Positions 18,412-27,162 are shown, counted from the first letter of the stretch. The stretch is 64,000 nt of DNA from an uncultured Roseobacter sp. (GCF_947493125.1 NZ_CANLQB010000012.1:62001-126000); one strand, 5' to 3'. Notes: a model not told the origin generated them from the sequence alone. A program made the numbers and translations.

Positions 18412-18685
18412 CTATTCATCTTCCTGTCGCGGCTTTCGGTTGTACAGCGTCTCGTGCGGCCCATAGGCAGCAGGGGCACCGAGCCATCGTAAACCATTGC
18501 GATTGATGAAGATAATGCCGCTCAAGACGCGTCTGTCGTCAACACGAGGCTTGCTGTGAGATTTGGGAAAGAAGGGCTCCAGACGTGCCATCTGCGCATC
18601 CGTCAGCCAGAAGAGATCAGACATGTTAACCGCTCGTTTTTGAGCTGTGAATCATGCCGCCCGTCGGAAATCAATGGGTCCTGAC
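18412..18685 (-). mobile_element. IS5-family (IS427-like) transposase remnant
   Basis: The minus strand encodes 70 residues beginning MSDLFWLTDAQMARLEPFFP and continuing through RVDDRRVLSGIIFINRNGLRW, the N-terminal part of DUF4096 transposases of the IS5/IS427 group. Homology stops at LYNR, after which an unrelated KPRQEDE tail and a stop follow; a full element encodes a far longer transposase. TGGGTCCTGACCCTA at about 18672 looks like the terminal sequence of such elements. The remnant cannot move by itself. Confidence 0.72.
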
Positions 18686-19182
18686 CCTAGTGCCACATCT
18701 GTGATGATGATGTGGCGCACCTACAGTATCTCTGAGAACGGCAAAGAAAGTGCTCTGACGTTTGTGGGTCGGTGCAAATCCGACCCAGCAACGAACAGAT
18801 CGTCCGCGATCAATCTGGTGCAACGCCAGAGAGGAACGATCGCCCCAGTCTGACCGTTGAGGGCATGCCCATACGGATGTGTCGCCGCATTCGCAGCGCG
18901 CCTCGATCTGGATGATGACAAGAACGCTGGACGCCTGCCTTGACGCCTGCTATCGCGGCGATCGTGAAATGACCGAGATTGCACGGTCGGAGGTCAACGA
19001 GGCCGCCGTTTAGGCATTGACCGCAACGCCGCCAGCGCGGCCTTGTTATCCGGGTTGCGCTGGCGACAGGGCTTGGACTGCCCGAGGTGGCTCAGTGACG
19101 TCAACGCGGCGATCGGCGCGCCCAACTTAGGATTTTGCAGGGTGGCCGATCTTGAATTGTCCCAACTCAACGCGCGCGACGG
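18686..19182. other. Intergenic region, no gene recognised
   Basis: About 500 bases. A short open stretch near 18912-19013 (plus) reads MTRTLDACLDACYRGDREM and may be the tail of a lost gene, but I cannot name it. The rest shows no coding pattern. Confidence 0.35.
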
Positions 19183-20256
19183 TCAAACTTCCGACTTCTG
19201 CGGATCCTGTGCCGCGCCGAGGAAGTTGCTGATCACGTTCAGACTTTCAATATTGTCGCAGACAACTTTGAAAACCAGCAGGAATGGGACAGCCACGAGC
19301 GCGCCCGCGATGCCCCACAGCCAGGCCCACAAAACGACCGTCAGGAAGACGGCGACAATGTTCAGCTCCAGCCGTTTTCCGATCAGATACGGCGTGACGA
19401 ACTGTGCCTCGACGGTGGTAAGCACTTGATAGGCGATGGGGGCTACAAGGGCATAGGACACGCTGTCAAAATACGTGATCGCGTGTATACCTACGAGAAC
19501 GGTTCCGACAATTCCACCAATAATGGGCAGGTAGTTCAGCAGGAACGCTGCGATACCCCAAATGTAGGCATGCTCGAGCCCGATCACCCAAAGGGTTGCA
19601 GCGACGACTGCCCCGAGCCCCGCGTTGATCAGCGTAATGGTCAACAGATACCCCGATACCCGTCGCTCGATATCGTAGACCATAGCAAGCGCTTGTTTCT
19701 TTCCGCTGAGCGTTCGGAAGGTCTGCATCAACTTGACGTAGAACAGATCGCCGGACGCAAGCAGAAACAGCGCGAGAATCAGTGCCACCGCGATGGATGT
19801 CAGACTGCTGGCGGCGACGGTCACCGCAGAATTCAGCAGGCCGGGCTGCTGCACAACAACCTGTTGTGGGCCCTCAGCCGGCGCTGCGGTCATTTTTTCG
19901 ACCTCGGTCGATGCGTCCTTCACGGCATCGATGGTCTCCGTCACGCCACTGAGCTTGTACTTGAGCTCCCGCGCGATGTTTGGCGCGTCATCGGACCACG
20001 CCCGCACGGTGTCGCCGGCGAAAAACACTGCGGCTCCGATGCAGGTCGTGGCCGACAGGATCAGTAGGGTGGCAGCAAAGGCGGCGGGCAGGCCTTTGCG
20101 CTGCAAGAAGCGATTTATCGGGCTGAAGGTGAGCGCAAGGAGAAAGCCCAACATGATGGGAAGGATCAGATCGCGCGCGAAATAGGCCACAACGAAGATT
20201 GCGATGATCGCCAAAGTGCCTGCGCTGCGCCTGAGAGCGCGTATATCGTCTTGCAT
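19183..20256 (-). CDS. AI-2E/PerM family transporter
   Basis: A 357-residue protein with about eight membrane helices. Two lie at the N-terminus (about 12-45), then comes a soluble insertion (about 85-135), then the conserved C-terminal block with NYLPIIGGIVGT, IAYQVLTTVEAQFVTPYLIGKRLELN and a last helix. This is the AI-2E transporter (formerly PerM/UPF0118) family, whose members include autoinducer-2 exporters and ion antiporters; the substrate here cannot be inferred. It lies 71 bases downstream of creA in the same direction and could be in that operon. Confidence 0.87.
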   Translation of the reverse strand: MQDDIRALRRSAGTLAIIAIFVVAYFARDLILPIMLGFLLALTFSPINRFLQRKGLPAAFAATLLILSATTCIGAAVFFAGDTVRAWSDDAPNIARELKYKLSGVTETIDAVKDASTEVEKMTAAPAEGPQQVVVQQPGLLNSAVTVAASSLTSIAVALILALFLLASGDLFYVKLMQTFRTLSGKKQALAMVYDIERRVSGYLLTITLINAGLGAVVAATLWVIGLEHAYIWGIAAFLLNYLPIIGGIVGTVLVGIHAITYFDSVSYALVAPIAYQVLTTVEAQFVTPYLIGKRLELNIVAVFLTVVLWAWLWGIAGALVAVPFLLVFKVVCDNIESLNVISNFLGAAQDPQKSEV

Positions 20257-20327
20257 GTCGAGCGGTCCGTTTGGTTTGGAGGCGCGAGATACCGTTCATC
20301 ACGTTCCTGATCGGAGGGTTTTCGGCC

Positions 20328-20813
20328 TCAGTTTTGGAAGAGCGGGACGGTCGAGATCGACATCTTGGCGGACCCGTTCTGCACCTCCCGCGCATGGGCA
20401 ATGTAAATCAGCGTCTGGTTGTCCTCATCTAGGATGCGTTTGACATTCAAGGACTTCCAGACAATCGACCTGCGCTCGGAGAAGACACTTTCGCCTTCGT
20501 CCGACCGGTTGATATCGCCAACCGAGATGGGCCCGGTCTGGCGGCACGCGATGGAGGAGTTGGATGGATCTTCGAACCAGTTGCCATTCTGCAGGCGGTC
20601 AATCAAGCCACGCTCGAAATAGGCCACGTGGCAGGTAACCCCGTCTACCTGAGGGTCGGAGAAGGCCTCGATGATGATATCGTTCCCAAGCCAGTCCACA
20701 TCGACGTTGCCAACTTGCTCGGCGACGACGGAATGTGACGATATGAAGAACGCTCCAAGGCAGCTCGCAACCATCCGGATGGGCTGATCCATCAGGTCTT
20801 TGGTCAGCGTCAT
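20328..20813 (-). CDS. creA: CreA family protein
   Basis: A 161-residue exported protein with a signal peptide (about residues 1-31) and the full CreA domain: VDWLGNDIIIEAFSDPQVDG, GVTCHVAYFERGLIDRL, WFEDPSNSSIACRQTGPI and AKMSISTVPL. CreA is a periplasmic protein of unknown role, named for its position next to the E. coli creBC genes. Two cysteines (in GVTCH and IACRQ) are conserved and may form a disulfide. The start codon overlaps the stop of a 24-residue membrane peptide (ATGA), indicating translational coupling. An EcfG-like element lies upstream of the pair. Confidence 0.9.
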   Translation of the reverse strand: MTLTKDLMDQPIRMVASCLGAFFISSHSVVAEQVGNVDVDWLGNDIIIEAFSDPQVDGVTCHVAYFERGLIDRLQNGNWFEDPSNSSIACRQTGPISVGDINRSDEGESVFSERRSIVWKSLNVKRILDEDNQTLIYIAHAREVQNGSAKMSISTVPLFQN

Positions 20814-20884
20814 CCCAACCCCAGAAAGGAGATAATCGCCAAGACAACGACAACTAAGCCGACGATATAGATAATGCGGTTCAT
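20810..20884 (-). CDS. 24-residue single-span membrane peptide
   Basis: A tiny gene that reads MNRIIYIVGLVVVVLAII and ends SFLGLG: one transmembrane helix and almost nothing else. Very similar peptides are widespread in alpha- and gammaproteobacteria and are usually missed by annotation. Its stop overlaps the creA start (ATGA), so the two are probably translated together. It may help CreA or be an independent membrane-stress peptide; neither is shown. The ribosome site is weak in the sequence before the ATG. Confidence 0.75.
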   Translation of the reverse strand: MNRIIYIVGLVVVVLAIISFLGLG

Positions 20885-20950
20885 GTTTGACCCCGGTTTA
20901 TGTTTGCGCGCGCCTCGCTGGTCACATGGCGTTTGACGACACAGTAGCGA

Positions 20951-20975
20951 AACAAATCAGGAGGCATATGGTTCC
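20951..20975 (-). promoter_or_regulatory. EcfG-like promoter for creA operon
   Basis: Minus strand GGAAC, 16 bases, TGTT, about 67 bases before the small membrane peptide gene. One base differs from the CGTT consensus. Confidence 0.5.
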
Positions 20976-21829
20976 GTCCAAGTTGGCTCGCCGCGTAGTG
21001 ACGATACGTCATCGACGCGCTGGTAGACCGGATTTGACCGATCAAACGGTTGCGGCGACTTGACAAGTGCCGTTCCCGGCGTATTCCACTCTGGTCTGGT
21101 GTCTGATCCGATGGACTCTGGCAAACCGTGCCTCAGTGGGAGTGGATAGAACACTTCGAGGACTTCGTTGGCTCCCATCCTGGTGCGGGCCGTCTACGTT
21201 GTCGAGTTTCAGGTGATCGATCCTGATTGGGCCAATACGGTCAAATCGTAATGCGACGCGTGTGTAACGGGCCGTCTTCGCGGGCGGCCCTGAGCGGACC
21301 TTTAACGAGATGCTCGATTGCTGCAGTCGCATCAGCATAGCCGCCATTCGCTGCATCTGCGCGATTTTAAACCTGTGTGAGGTCTCAAGAGCGGGACAAA
21401 ACCGACCTAGGGTTCTCGACCTTCGCTGGCGCAGCATCGCTTTGCAAATACGGCGGGCTTCTCGCTGCGTTACAGCCCATGTCGCAGAAACGGTCATTGC
21501 TTGCTGGTTTAGAAAGGCTGGCACAAACCGCGCTGTCGTTGCATGGCGTTTGGACACGAAAGACGCGGATTTCCAAACTTTTGCTGCCGCCGCTTTCGTT
21601 GATGTCAAAACTGCTGGTTTCCAATTCAATCCTCTGCTCCGACCAGCTTCGATAATGTAGACTTTGAAGCTGTATAGGCAGTACAGAGAGCATTGAGGTG
21701 CCTCGGGCTGCTGCGCCACACCGGTATCGTGCCCTCACAACTGTGTGTATTTAACCGCAACGGCCTATTCATATGATGTTTGATCGGCATAGAACTGTTG
21801 CACAAATTCTCGGGCGCAGGTGGTGTGGT
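20976..21829. other. Gene-free region with degenerate repeats
   Basis: About 850 bases. A long minus-strand open frame (21042-21719) has no family resemblance and basic, low-complexity composition, so I do not call it. The stretch 21290-21365 contains GCGGACCTTT and GCCATTCGCTGCA, motifs that recur in other gene-free stretches of this window (26.7-26.9 kb, 44.1 kb, 47.4 kb, 48.9 kb, 59.7 kb), so it looks like a decayed dispersed repeat. Confidence 0.4.
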
Positions 21830-23026
21830 ATGGTTTTGGTATTTGACGGATGGCGGATTGACCTGCCTTCGCGGCGAGCGGAACGCGGCCGCCGGAGTGT
21901 GGTTCTCTCGCCCCGGGCCATCAGGCTGGTGCAGGTTTTTGCCGAAGCGCCGGGCGAGACCTTCAGCCGTGACACACTTCTGAATCGGGTCTGGCCCGAA
22001 GTCACGGTCAGTGATGAAAGCCTCACGCAGGTGGTTTCGGAGCTCCGGCGCAAGCTCGACAACAGGCAGTTGATCACAACGATTCCGCGGGGCGGCTACC
22101 GGTTGGCCGCGCCGCTGCTGCGCGAGGCCGGTGCGTCCGGCACGACGACACGTGCCGAAGGATCGGTTCCGTCGATCGACGCATATGCGCTCTGCCTCGA
22201 GGCGCGAAGCTGTCTCGGCCGCGCCTACGAAGGCGCATTGCGAGATTTCACCGCCCTGGCCTCACAGGCTGTGGCGCTCGCGCCAGACGATGGCGAAACC
22301 CGGGCGCTTTACGCCATGGCGCTGCTCAAGCGTCACATCTACTGGTCCGAGGGCACCGGTCTGATCGACAGCGCCTTGATCGAGGCGGAGGCGGCGATCC
22401 GGCGCGCGCCTGACCATGCTGAAGGCTATTTGGCGACCGGTGCCGCGCAGATCGCAGTGGGGCGGAAGGCCGCAGGACAGCGCGAGATCGCCACGGCATT
22501 ATCGCTGGCGCGGGGCGACGCACAGTTGCATTTGGAAGCGGCGATCCACGTCATGGCCGCGGGCAACCGTCGCAGTGCGGCAGCTCTGGCGGTGCGGGCC
22601 GCCGATCTCGACTCCGCCGGCTTCACGGGCGATCTCCTGGCCGCACGCTACCTGGAGCGTCAGGACCCCGCCCTCGCCCGCATCCACGCAGAGCGGGCGC
22701 TGCGCAAGATCCGCGCAGAGCTGGAGGTTGACCCTACGGCCCTGCGCGCCCTTTACGGTCTCGGCCCGCTGCTGGCCCAGCTTGGCGACGCGCAGGGCGC
22801 TGGCGCCGTGCTGGACAGCCTGCCGCATCAAAACAGCCCGCTGGAGTATTACCGCGCCCTCGGCTTTGCGCGGCTCGGCGATGTCTCTTCGGCGCTGGAG
22901 CGGATCGACTTCCTGCTGTCGCGCGGCTGGCGCGGCTTTTTCAGCATCGACGCCGACGAAGGCTTCCGCCCGGTCCGGCAGAGCGCGCGCTTCCGGCGCC
23001 TGCAGCGCGGACTGATGTCCGCCTGA
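21830..23026 (+). CDS. Winged-helix transcriptional regulator with TPR-like domain
   Basis: A 398-residue protein. Residues 1-95 are an OmpR/ToxR-type winged helix: LSPRAIRLVQVFAEAPGETF, then LLNRVWPEVTVSDESLTQVV (recognition helix region) and TIPRGGYRLAAP. The rest is alanine-rich helical repeats of TPR type. No receiver domain is present, so it is a CadC/HilA-like one-component regulator, here without a membrane helix. The frame is open 19 codons upstream, but AGGTGG lies 6 bases before the ATG at 21830. It stands just upstream of a peroxiredoxin and a rhodanese in the same direction, its likely targets by position. Confidence 0.8.
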   Translation: MVLVFDGWRIDLPSRRAERGRRSVVLSPRAIRLVQVFAEAPGETFSRDTLLNRVWPEVTVSDESLTQVVSELRRKLDNRQLITTIPRGGYRLAAPLLREAGASGTTTRAEGSVPSIDAYALCLEARSCLGRAYEGALRDFTALASQAVALAPDDGETRALYAMALLKRHIYWSEGTGLIDSALIEAEAAIRRAPDHAEGYLATGAAQIAVGRKAAGQREIATALSLARGDAQLHLEAAIHVMAAGNRRSAAALAVRAADLDSAGFTGDLLAARYLERQDPALARIHAERALRKIRAELEVDPTALRALYGLGPLLAQLGDAQGAGAVLDSLPHQNSPLEYYRALGFARLGDVSSALERIDFLLSRGWRGFFSIDADEGFRPVRQSARFRRLQRGLMSA

Positions 23027-23139
23027 ACGGATTCAGAACTTCTTCACAAGACATTCAGGATCGCCCGGATGACACGGTGTAGATCACTCCTATGCCGGGG
23101 TTCCCGGCACGTACGGAAACCTTAACGATAGGATTTGAC

Positions 23140-23796
23140 ATGCCATTGGCGATCAACAGCACCGCGCCCAATTTCACCGCGCATACCACGGAAGGCATGA
23201 TCTGGTTTCACAATTGGATCGGCGATGCCTGGTGCGTTCTCTTTTCTCATCCCAAGGATTTTACCCCCGTCTGCACGACCGAAGCAGGCGTCATGGCGCG
23301 CATGAAGCCCGAGTTCGACCGCCGCGGTGTCAAGATCATCGGGCTGTCGCTCGACAAGGTCGAAGACCACAGCCGCTGGTCCGATGACATCCGAACGGCC
23401 ACGGGACATGCGCCCAATTACCCACTGATCGGTGATGTCGATCTGAAGGTGGCAAAGCTTTATGACATGCTGCCTGTGGAGGCAGACGAAACGGTGGCGC
23501 GCACGGCGATGGACAACGCGACCGCGCGCACGCTTTTTGTGATCGGACCGGATAAGCAGATCAAGCTGACGCTGTCCTATCCGATGACAACGGGGCGAGA
23601 TTTCAACGAGATCCTGCGCGCCATCGACAGCCTGCAGCTGACCGCCCGCCGGCAACTGGCGACACCGGCCAACTGGCAGCAGGGCGACAAGGTGGCGATC
23701 GCCTCGTCGGTCTCCGATGCCGAAGCGCGCGCCCGCTTTCCGGGCGGCTGGGAGGCCCCGCTCCCCTATCTGCGCCTCGTCGAGATGCCGGCTTGA
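23140..23796 (+). CDS. 1-Cys peroxiredoxin (Prx6 type)
   Basis: A 218-residue peroxiredoxin. The peroxidatic Cys45 sits in HPKDFTPVCTTE, and the C-terminal Prx6-type domain is recognisable (AIDSLQLTARRQLATPANWQ, then PYLRLVEMP). It reduces hydrogen peroxide and organic peroxides in the cytoplasm; no obvious resolving cysteine is seen, consistent with the 1-Cys mechanism. An earlier in-frame ATG adds 16 residues that are not part of the family, so the ATG at 23140, preceded by AGGA, is used. It is followed after 17 bases by a rhodanese. Confidence 0.9.
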   Translation: MPLAINSTAPNFTAHTTEGMIWFHNWIGDAWCVLFSHPKDFTPVCTTEAGVMARMKPEFDRRGVKIIGLSLDKVEDHSRWSDDIRTATGHAPNYPLIGDVDLKVAKLYDMLPVEADETVARTAMDNATARTLFVIGPDKQIKLTLSYPMTTGRDFNEILRAIDSLQLTARRQLATPANWQQGDKVAIASSVSDAEARARFPGGWEAPLPYLRLVEMPA

Positions 23797-23813
23797 ACGA
23801 AGGGATTGATCAG

Positions 23814-24716
23814 ATGACCACCACTCTCTCACGCCGTTCCATCCTGATGCTCGCGCTGGGTGTCTCGGCGACCTGCATCCCCGGTGTCAGCCTTGCCATG
23901 GCGGACGGATACCCGAATCCGCGATTCCTGAAAGAACCACAAAGCTTGCTGTCGGACATGGCGATGAAGGCCATGGGGGCAGTTGTGTATCGCAGTACCG
24001 TGATCGACCTGCGTCCCAAGAAAGATTTCGACGCCGGACATATCCCCGGTGCGCGGCATCTGCCTGCCGACGCTGTCGCCGCCGAATTCGGTGCGGTGGC
24101 GGGTGCCTTGCGGCCGGTGCCGGAGATCGAGAAGATGCTGGGCGCGCTCGGCATCGCCCAGGACCAGCGGGTCGTTTTCTACGACGAACGGGGCGGGTTC
24201 CATGCCGCGCGGATGTTCTGGTTGCTGGAGCATTTCGGCCACCGCAAAGTCTCGGTTCTGAACGGCGGATGGACAGGTTGGCTGAACGCCGGGGGTACCG
24301 TCACGCGCGATCAGGGCGGGGGTAAACCCGCTCGCTTCGAGGCCACGCTAACGCCGCGCCGCCACGCCAACGCGCAGGATGTGCTCGCCCACAGGGATCA
24401 GCCCGGCGCGGTTCTGATCGACGTGCGTCCGCCCAGGCTCTTCGCCGAAGGACACATTCCCTGGGCGATCAACGTGCCGTGGTCGCAGAACCTCGACGAG
24501 GATGGCCGCTTTCTGCCAGCAGACGCGTTGGCTGCGCATTTCGAAGGGTATGGCATTAGCCAGAACAGTGACGTCATCATGCATTGCCAGAACGGGCTTG
24601 CTTCGTCGCACAGCTATCTCGCGTTGCGCTTGCTCGATGTACCGCGTCTGCGCGTTTATCACCGCTCTTGGGCGGAATGGGGATCTGCAGGCGATCTACC
24701 GGTGGCAACGGGCTGA
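23814..24716 (+). CDS. Exported two-domain rhodanese (sulfurtransferase)
   Basis: A 300-residue protein with a signal sequence containing twin arginines (LSRRSILML, residues 6-14), so export by Tat is plausible. It has two rhodanese domains. The first carries Asp124 where the active cysteine would be, as in ordinary thiosulfate sulfurtransferases; the second has catalytic Cys258 in the loop CQNGLAS. It would transfer sulfur from thiosulfate or a similar donor in the periplasm. The start at 23814 has AAGGG upstream and overlaps nothing. A fragment of a second rhodanese C-terminus lies 60 bases downstream, a sign of past duplication. Confidence 0.87.
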   Translation: MTTTLSRRSILMLALGVSATCIPGVSLAMADGYPNPRFLKEPQSLLSDMAMKAMGAVVYRSTVIDLRPKKDFDAGHIPGARHLPADAVAAEFGAVAGALRPVPEIEKMLGALGIAQDQRVVFYDERGGFHAARMFWLLEHFGHRKVSVLNGGWTGWLNAGGTVTRDQGGGKPARFEATLTPRRHANAQDVLAHRDQPGAVLIDVRPPRLFAEGHIPWAINVPWSQNLDEDGRFLPADALAAHFEGYGISQNSDVIMHCQNGLASSHSYLALRLLDVPRLRVYHRSWAEWGSAGDLPVATG

Positions 24717-24776
24717 AGCAAAAACACGGTTGCGCGGGCGGGGGATTGCTGCCCTGTGCGCGCGATCGCCGCACCT

Positions 24777-24857
24777 CGCATCGGCATCTACGACCGGTCG
24801 TTGGCGGAATGGGGGTCGACGGACGATCACCCTGTGGCGACCGGTTCGGAAGGCTGA
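24777..24857 (+). pseudogene. Remnant of a duplicated rhodanese C-terminus
   Basis: The frame reads IYDRSLAEWGSTDDHPVATG and then SEG and a stop. The intact gene just upstream ends VYHRSWAEWGSAGDLPVATG. The near-identity of these 20 residues and the lack of any rhodanese sequence before them show a leftover tail from a tandem copy. Confidence 0.75.
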
Positions 24858-24865
24858 CACCTAAT

Positions 24866-24888
24866 GCCCCGCCTGACACCGGCGGGGC
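24866..24888 (+). terminator. Hairpin after rhodanese operon
   Basis: GCCCCGCC and GGCGGGGC form a perfect 8-bp stem with a 7-base loop. No T-run follows, so it may be a Rho-independent terminator of weak type or an RNA 3'-end stabiliser. Confidence 0.5.
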
Positions 24889-24912
24889 CTCCATCCCACA
24901 AGGATCTTCTTC

Positions 24913-25738
24913 ATGACACTACTCGGCAATCCCAGGCGTTCAAGGGTCGCCGCAACCTACGACTCCGCCGCTGACCACTTCGACCTGGCCCCCGCTCAGT
25001 TTCTGGGAACGACACGGGCGCCGGGCCGTTCTCCATGCTAGTTTGCGACCGGGCGAGAGCGTTCTGGATGTCGTCTGCGGGACCGGCGCATCGGCTCTGC
25101 CCGCTGCCTCGATCGTTGGTCCGACCGGCTCGGTGATCGGGATCGACATTGCGGAGGCAATGCTCACGCGCGCCGGCATGAAAGCTCAAGCTCAAAGGTT
25201 GTCGAACATGCGCTTCGAGCGGATGGATATGACGTCGCTGAGTTTCCCGTCAGAGACCTTTGACGCTGTCATCTCGGTCTTCTCGGTCTTTTTCGTCGAG
25301 GAAGTCGAGGCGCAAATCACGGAGCTCTGGCGCGTTCTGCGACCCGGTGGCCGACTGGTGCTGACATTCTGGGGCAAGGACGCTTTCCAGCCTGGCGCCG
25401 CGATCTTTACGGAGGAACTCAGCACTCTGCGTCCGGACATCCCCGAGCCACTGGGCGCCTGGGAACGCCTCACGAGCAGGAACGCGATCGAAGATCTGAT
25501 CGCTTCCGCCACAGATGTCGTGCCGGAAGTTCACTCTGCACCGGACCGACAGGCTCTTGCGAAACCTCGGGACTGGTGGACCATCGCGATGGGATCCGGT
25601 TATCGCTGGGAGATCGACCAACTGACGTCGGACGAACGCCAGCGCTTGGAGCAGCGCTGCTCAGCCAGGATCCGGGCCGAAGTCACCAAGGCGATCTCGG
25701 TGCCCGCGTTCCATGCCGTCGCCGGGAAACCGATCTGA
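24913..25738 (+). pseudogene. Class I SAM methyltransferase, frameshifted
   Basis: The ATG at 24913 has AAGGA upstream and opens with the normal N-terminus (RSRVAATYDSAADHFDLAP). Within a run of five C at 24989-24993 the frame shifts by one base; the other frame continues PLSFWERHGRRAVLHASLRP and then the SAM-binding motif LDVVCGTGAS, the D-acidic loop GIDIAEAML and the rest of the domain to 25738. With four C the gene would be intact at about 274 residues. Either the gene is broken or the base is a sequencing error. A downstream TTG (25043) would give only a 231-residue product without the N-terminal helix. Confidence 0.75.
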
Positions 25739-25804
25739 CGCAGCGCGTTACGCCTTAGGCGCGAAGACACCGGTACACCCGGCGATCACGGAAAGGCAGT
25801 TGAG

Positions 25805-26332
25805 ATGAATGAATTGACGCAAAACATCGCGCACATGCGCGCTTCAAACGCGGCCAGGAGGCTCTCGCCGGTCGTGGCGCTGCATTGCTCTGGCGCGGAC
25901 GGATCGCAATGGTCCAGCCTGGGTTTGGTTTTAGAGGGCAAGGCCACCCTAATCGCGCCCTACTTTCTGGGAACGAGAATCCGTGGGCATTTCGACGCAT
26001 CGAAAGCCCTTCGCCTCAAGCACGAAGCCGCGCATGTCATTGAGCTGATCGAAGAAGTCGCCGAACCGGTTCATGTCGTCGGAATTTCCTGTGGCGGCGC
26101 GGTCGCGCTGCATGTCGCCTCTACGGTTCCGCAACTCGTGCGGTCGCTTAGCCTACCCTCGAAATCTTTGCCGCGTCGTGCCCCAATGACTGGTTTTCCC
26201 ACCGCTGCGCAGCGCCATGAACCAAGCAGATGCAGCGATTTTCGCGCTGCGAGCACACGCAGCGAAAATCGAAGACTTCCGCGGTGGGCTCGCTACTGCC
26301 GTTGGTACCGACGCAGCATCAGCACTGACTAA
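25805..26332 (+). pseudogene. Alpha/beta hydrolase, 3' truncated
   Basis: The first 117 residues are a good alpha/beta hydrolase N-terminal half: VVALHCSGADGSQW near the oxyanion strand, and nucleophile elbow GISCGG with Ser95. After RSLSL (about 26155) the homology ends and the frame runs on in Arg/Pro-rich sequence to 26332, so the His and Asp of the triad are missing. Hydrolases of this type often follow SAM methyltransferase genes, as here. The product is very unlikely to be active. A frameshift or deletion near 26156 is the probable cause. Confidence 0.7.
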
Positions 26333-26436
26333 ACATGTGGGTCCTTCGAGGACGACCCAAAGCAGTCCCTGATCTCTCAGGCCATATACTGCATTGAAGC
26401 TTGACGAGACCCAAGTAGCTGCCGTTCCCTATGAAT

Positions 26437-26673
26437 ATGGAGATCAATGAGGACAGTGTTGACGACGCGGTGCTGGCGCTGCTCTGACTAACGCTCCACG
26501 ACCGGCGACGCGCTTGGAAGGGCCATGACTGGAACGTGCTCGGTCGGCTGCACGAAAAGGGATTCATTCTGGATCCGCTCGGCAAAGCAAAGTCAGTGGT
26601 GCTTACAAACGACGGCTTACGCCGATCCGAAGAGCTGTTCAAAGCTTTTTTTACCAATGCGCCAAAGCCGTGA
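26437..26673 (+). pseudogene. DUF6429 family gene with internal stop
   Basis: The frame MEINEDSVDDAVLALL, a TGA stop at 26485, then LTLHDRRRAWKGHDWNVLGR and LHEKGFILDPLGKAKSVVLT matches the DUF6429 pattern (EAVLALL-LTLH, AWKG-DW--L-RLHEKG-I-DP-GKAKSVV) from end to end. A single in-frame TGA splits it. An in-frame ATG lies 6 bases upstream as well. DUF6429 proteins are small, of unknown function, and patchily distributed in alphaproteobacteria. Confidence 0.72.
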
Positions 26674-27162
26674 CTTAAAGAATTACTGTTCCTGATAAAG
26701 CGGCCCCAAAAGCCACCGTCCGACGACTGACTCCGATGCCGCAGCCGCAGCCCGCATTGCTGACATTCGCCGCAGTAGCGAAATCTGATGGATGGTGAAG
26801 TTACAGATCGCGAGACAAACCGGTCGTCGGTATTCCTAAATCGAATGACAGCTGTATGCGCTTCGCGTTGGCAGCGAGAACCAGCAAGGACGCTCAGCGG
26901 ACCTTCGCAGCAAGTGCGATACTCTCAGGTGTTTTGCGGAACACCCCCACTCAATGAAAGTGGTCAGATGTCACGATCAAGCCTCCCGCTTTCAGCAACA
27001 ATCAACGACCAGTGGTATCATCTGAACCACCGACTGAAAGGCTGCAAATTAGCTTAGTTGGCCAAAGCCATGTTTCACTGTCGAAATGCGTAAGGATCTT
27101 GCGTGGTCCCACAGCTTGAACAGTAGGCTTGAGTAGCCCCTGTCGGCCTGCGATAATGACGC
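26674..27162. other. Intergenic region, no gene recognised
   Basis: About 490 bases between the broken DUF6429 gene and the GntR regulator. It contains ACATTCGCCGCAG and GCGGACCTTCGCAGCA, similar to motifs in other gene-free stretches here. No operator or gene could be assigned. Confidence 0.4.

Noticed and set aside
21042-21719. Minus-strand frame of 225 residues
   Set aside because: Basic, low-complexity composition, no family pattern, no ribosome site, and it lies across the degenerate repeat motifs.
27014-27033. Third NanR-like operator (TGGTATCATCTGAACC)
   Set aside because: Only the first half-repeat fits; the second half lacks AGT and it lies before the regulator by 130 bases.
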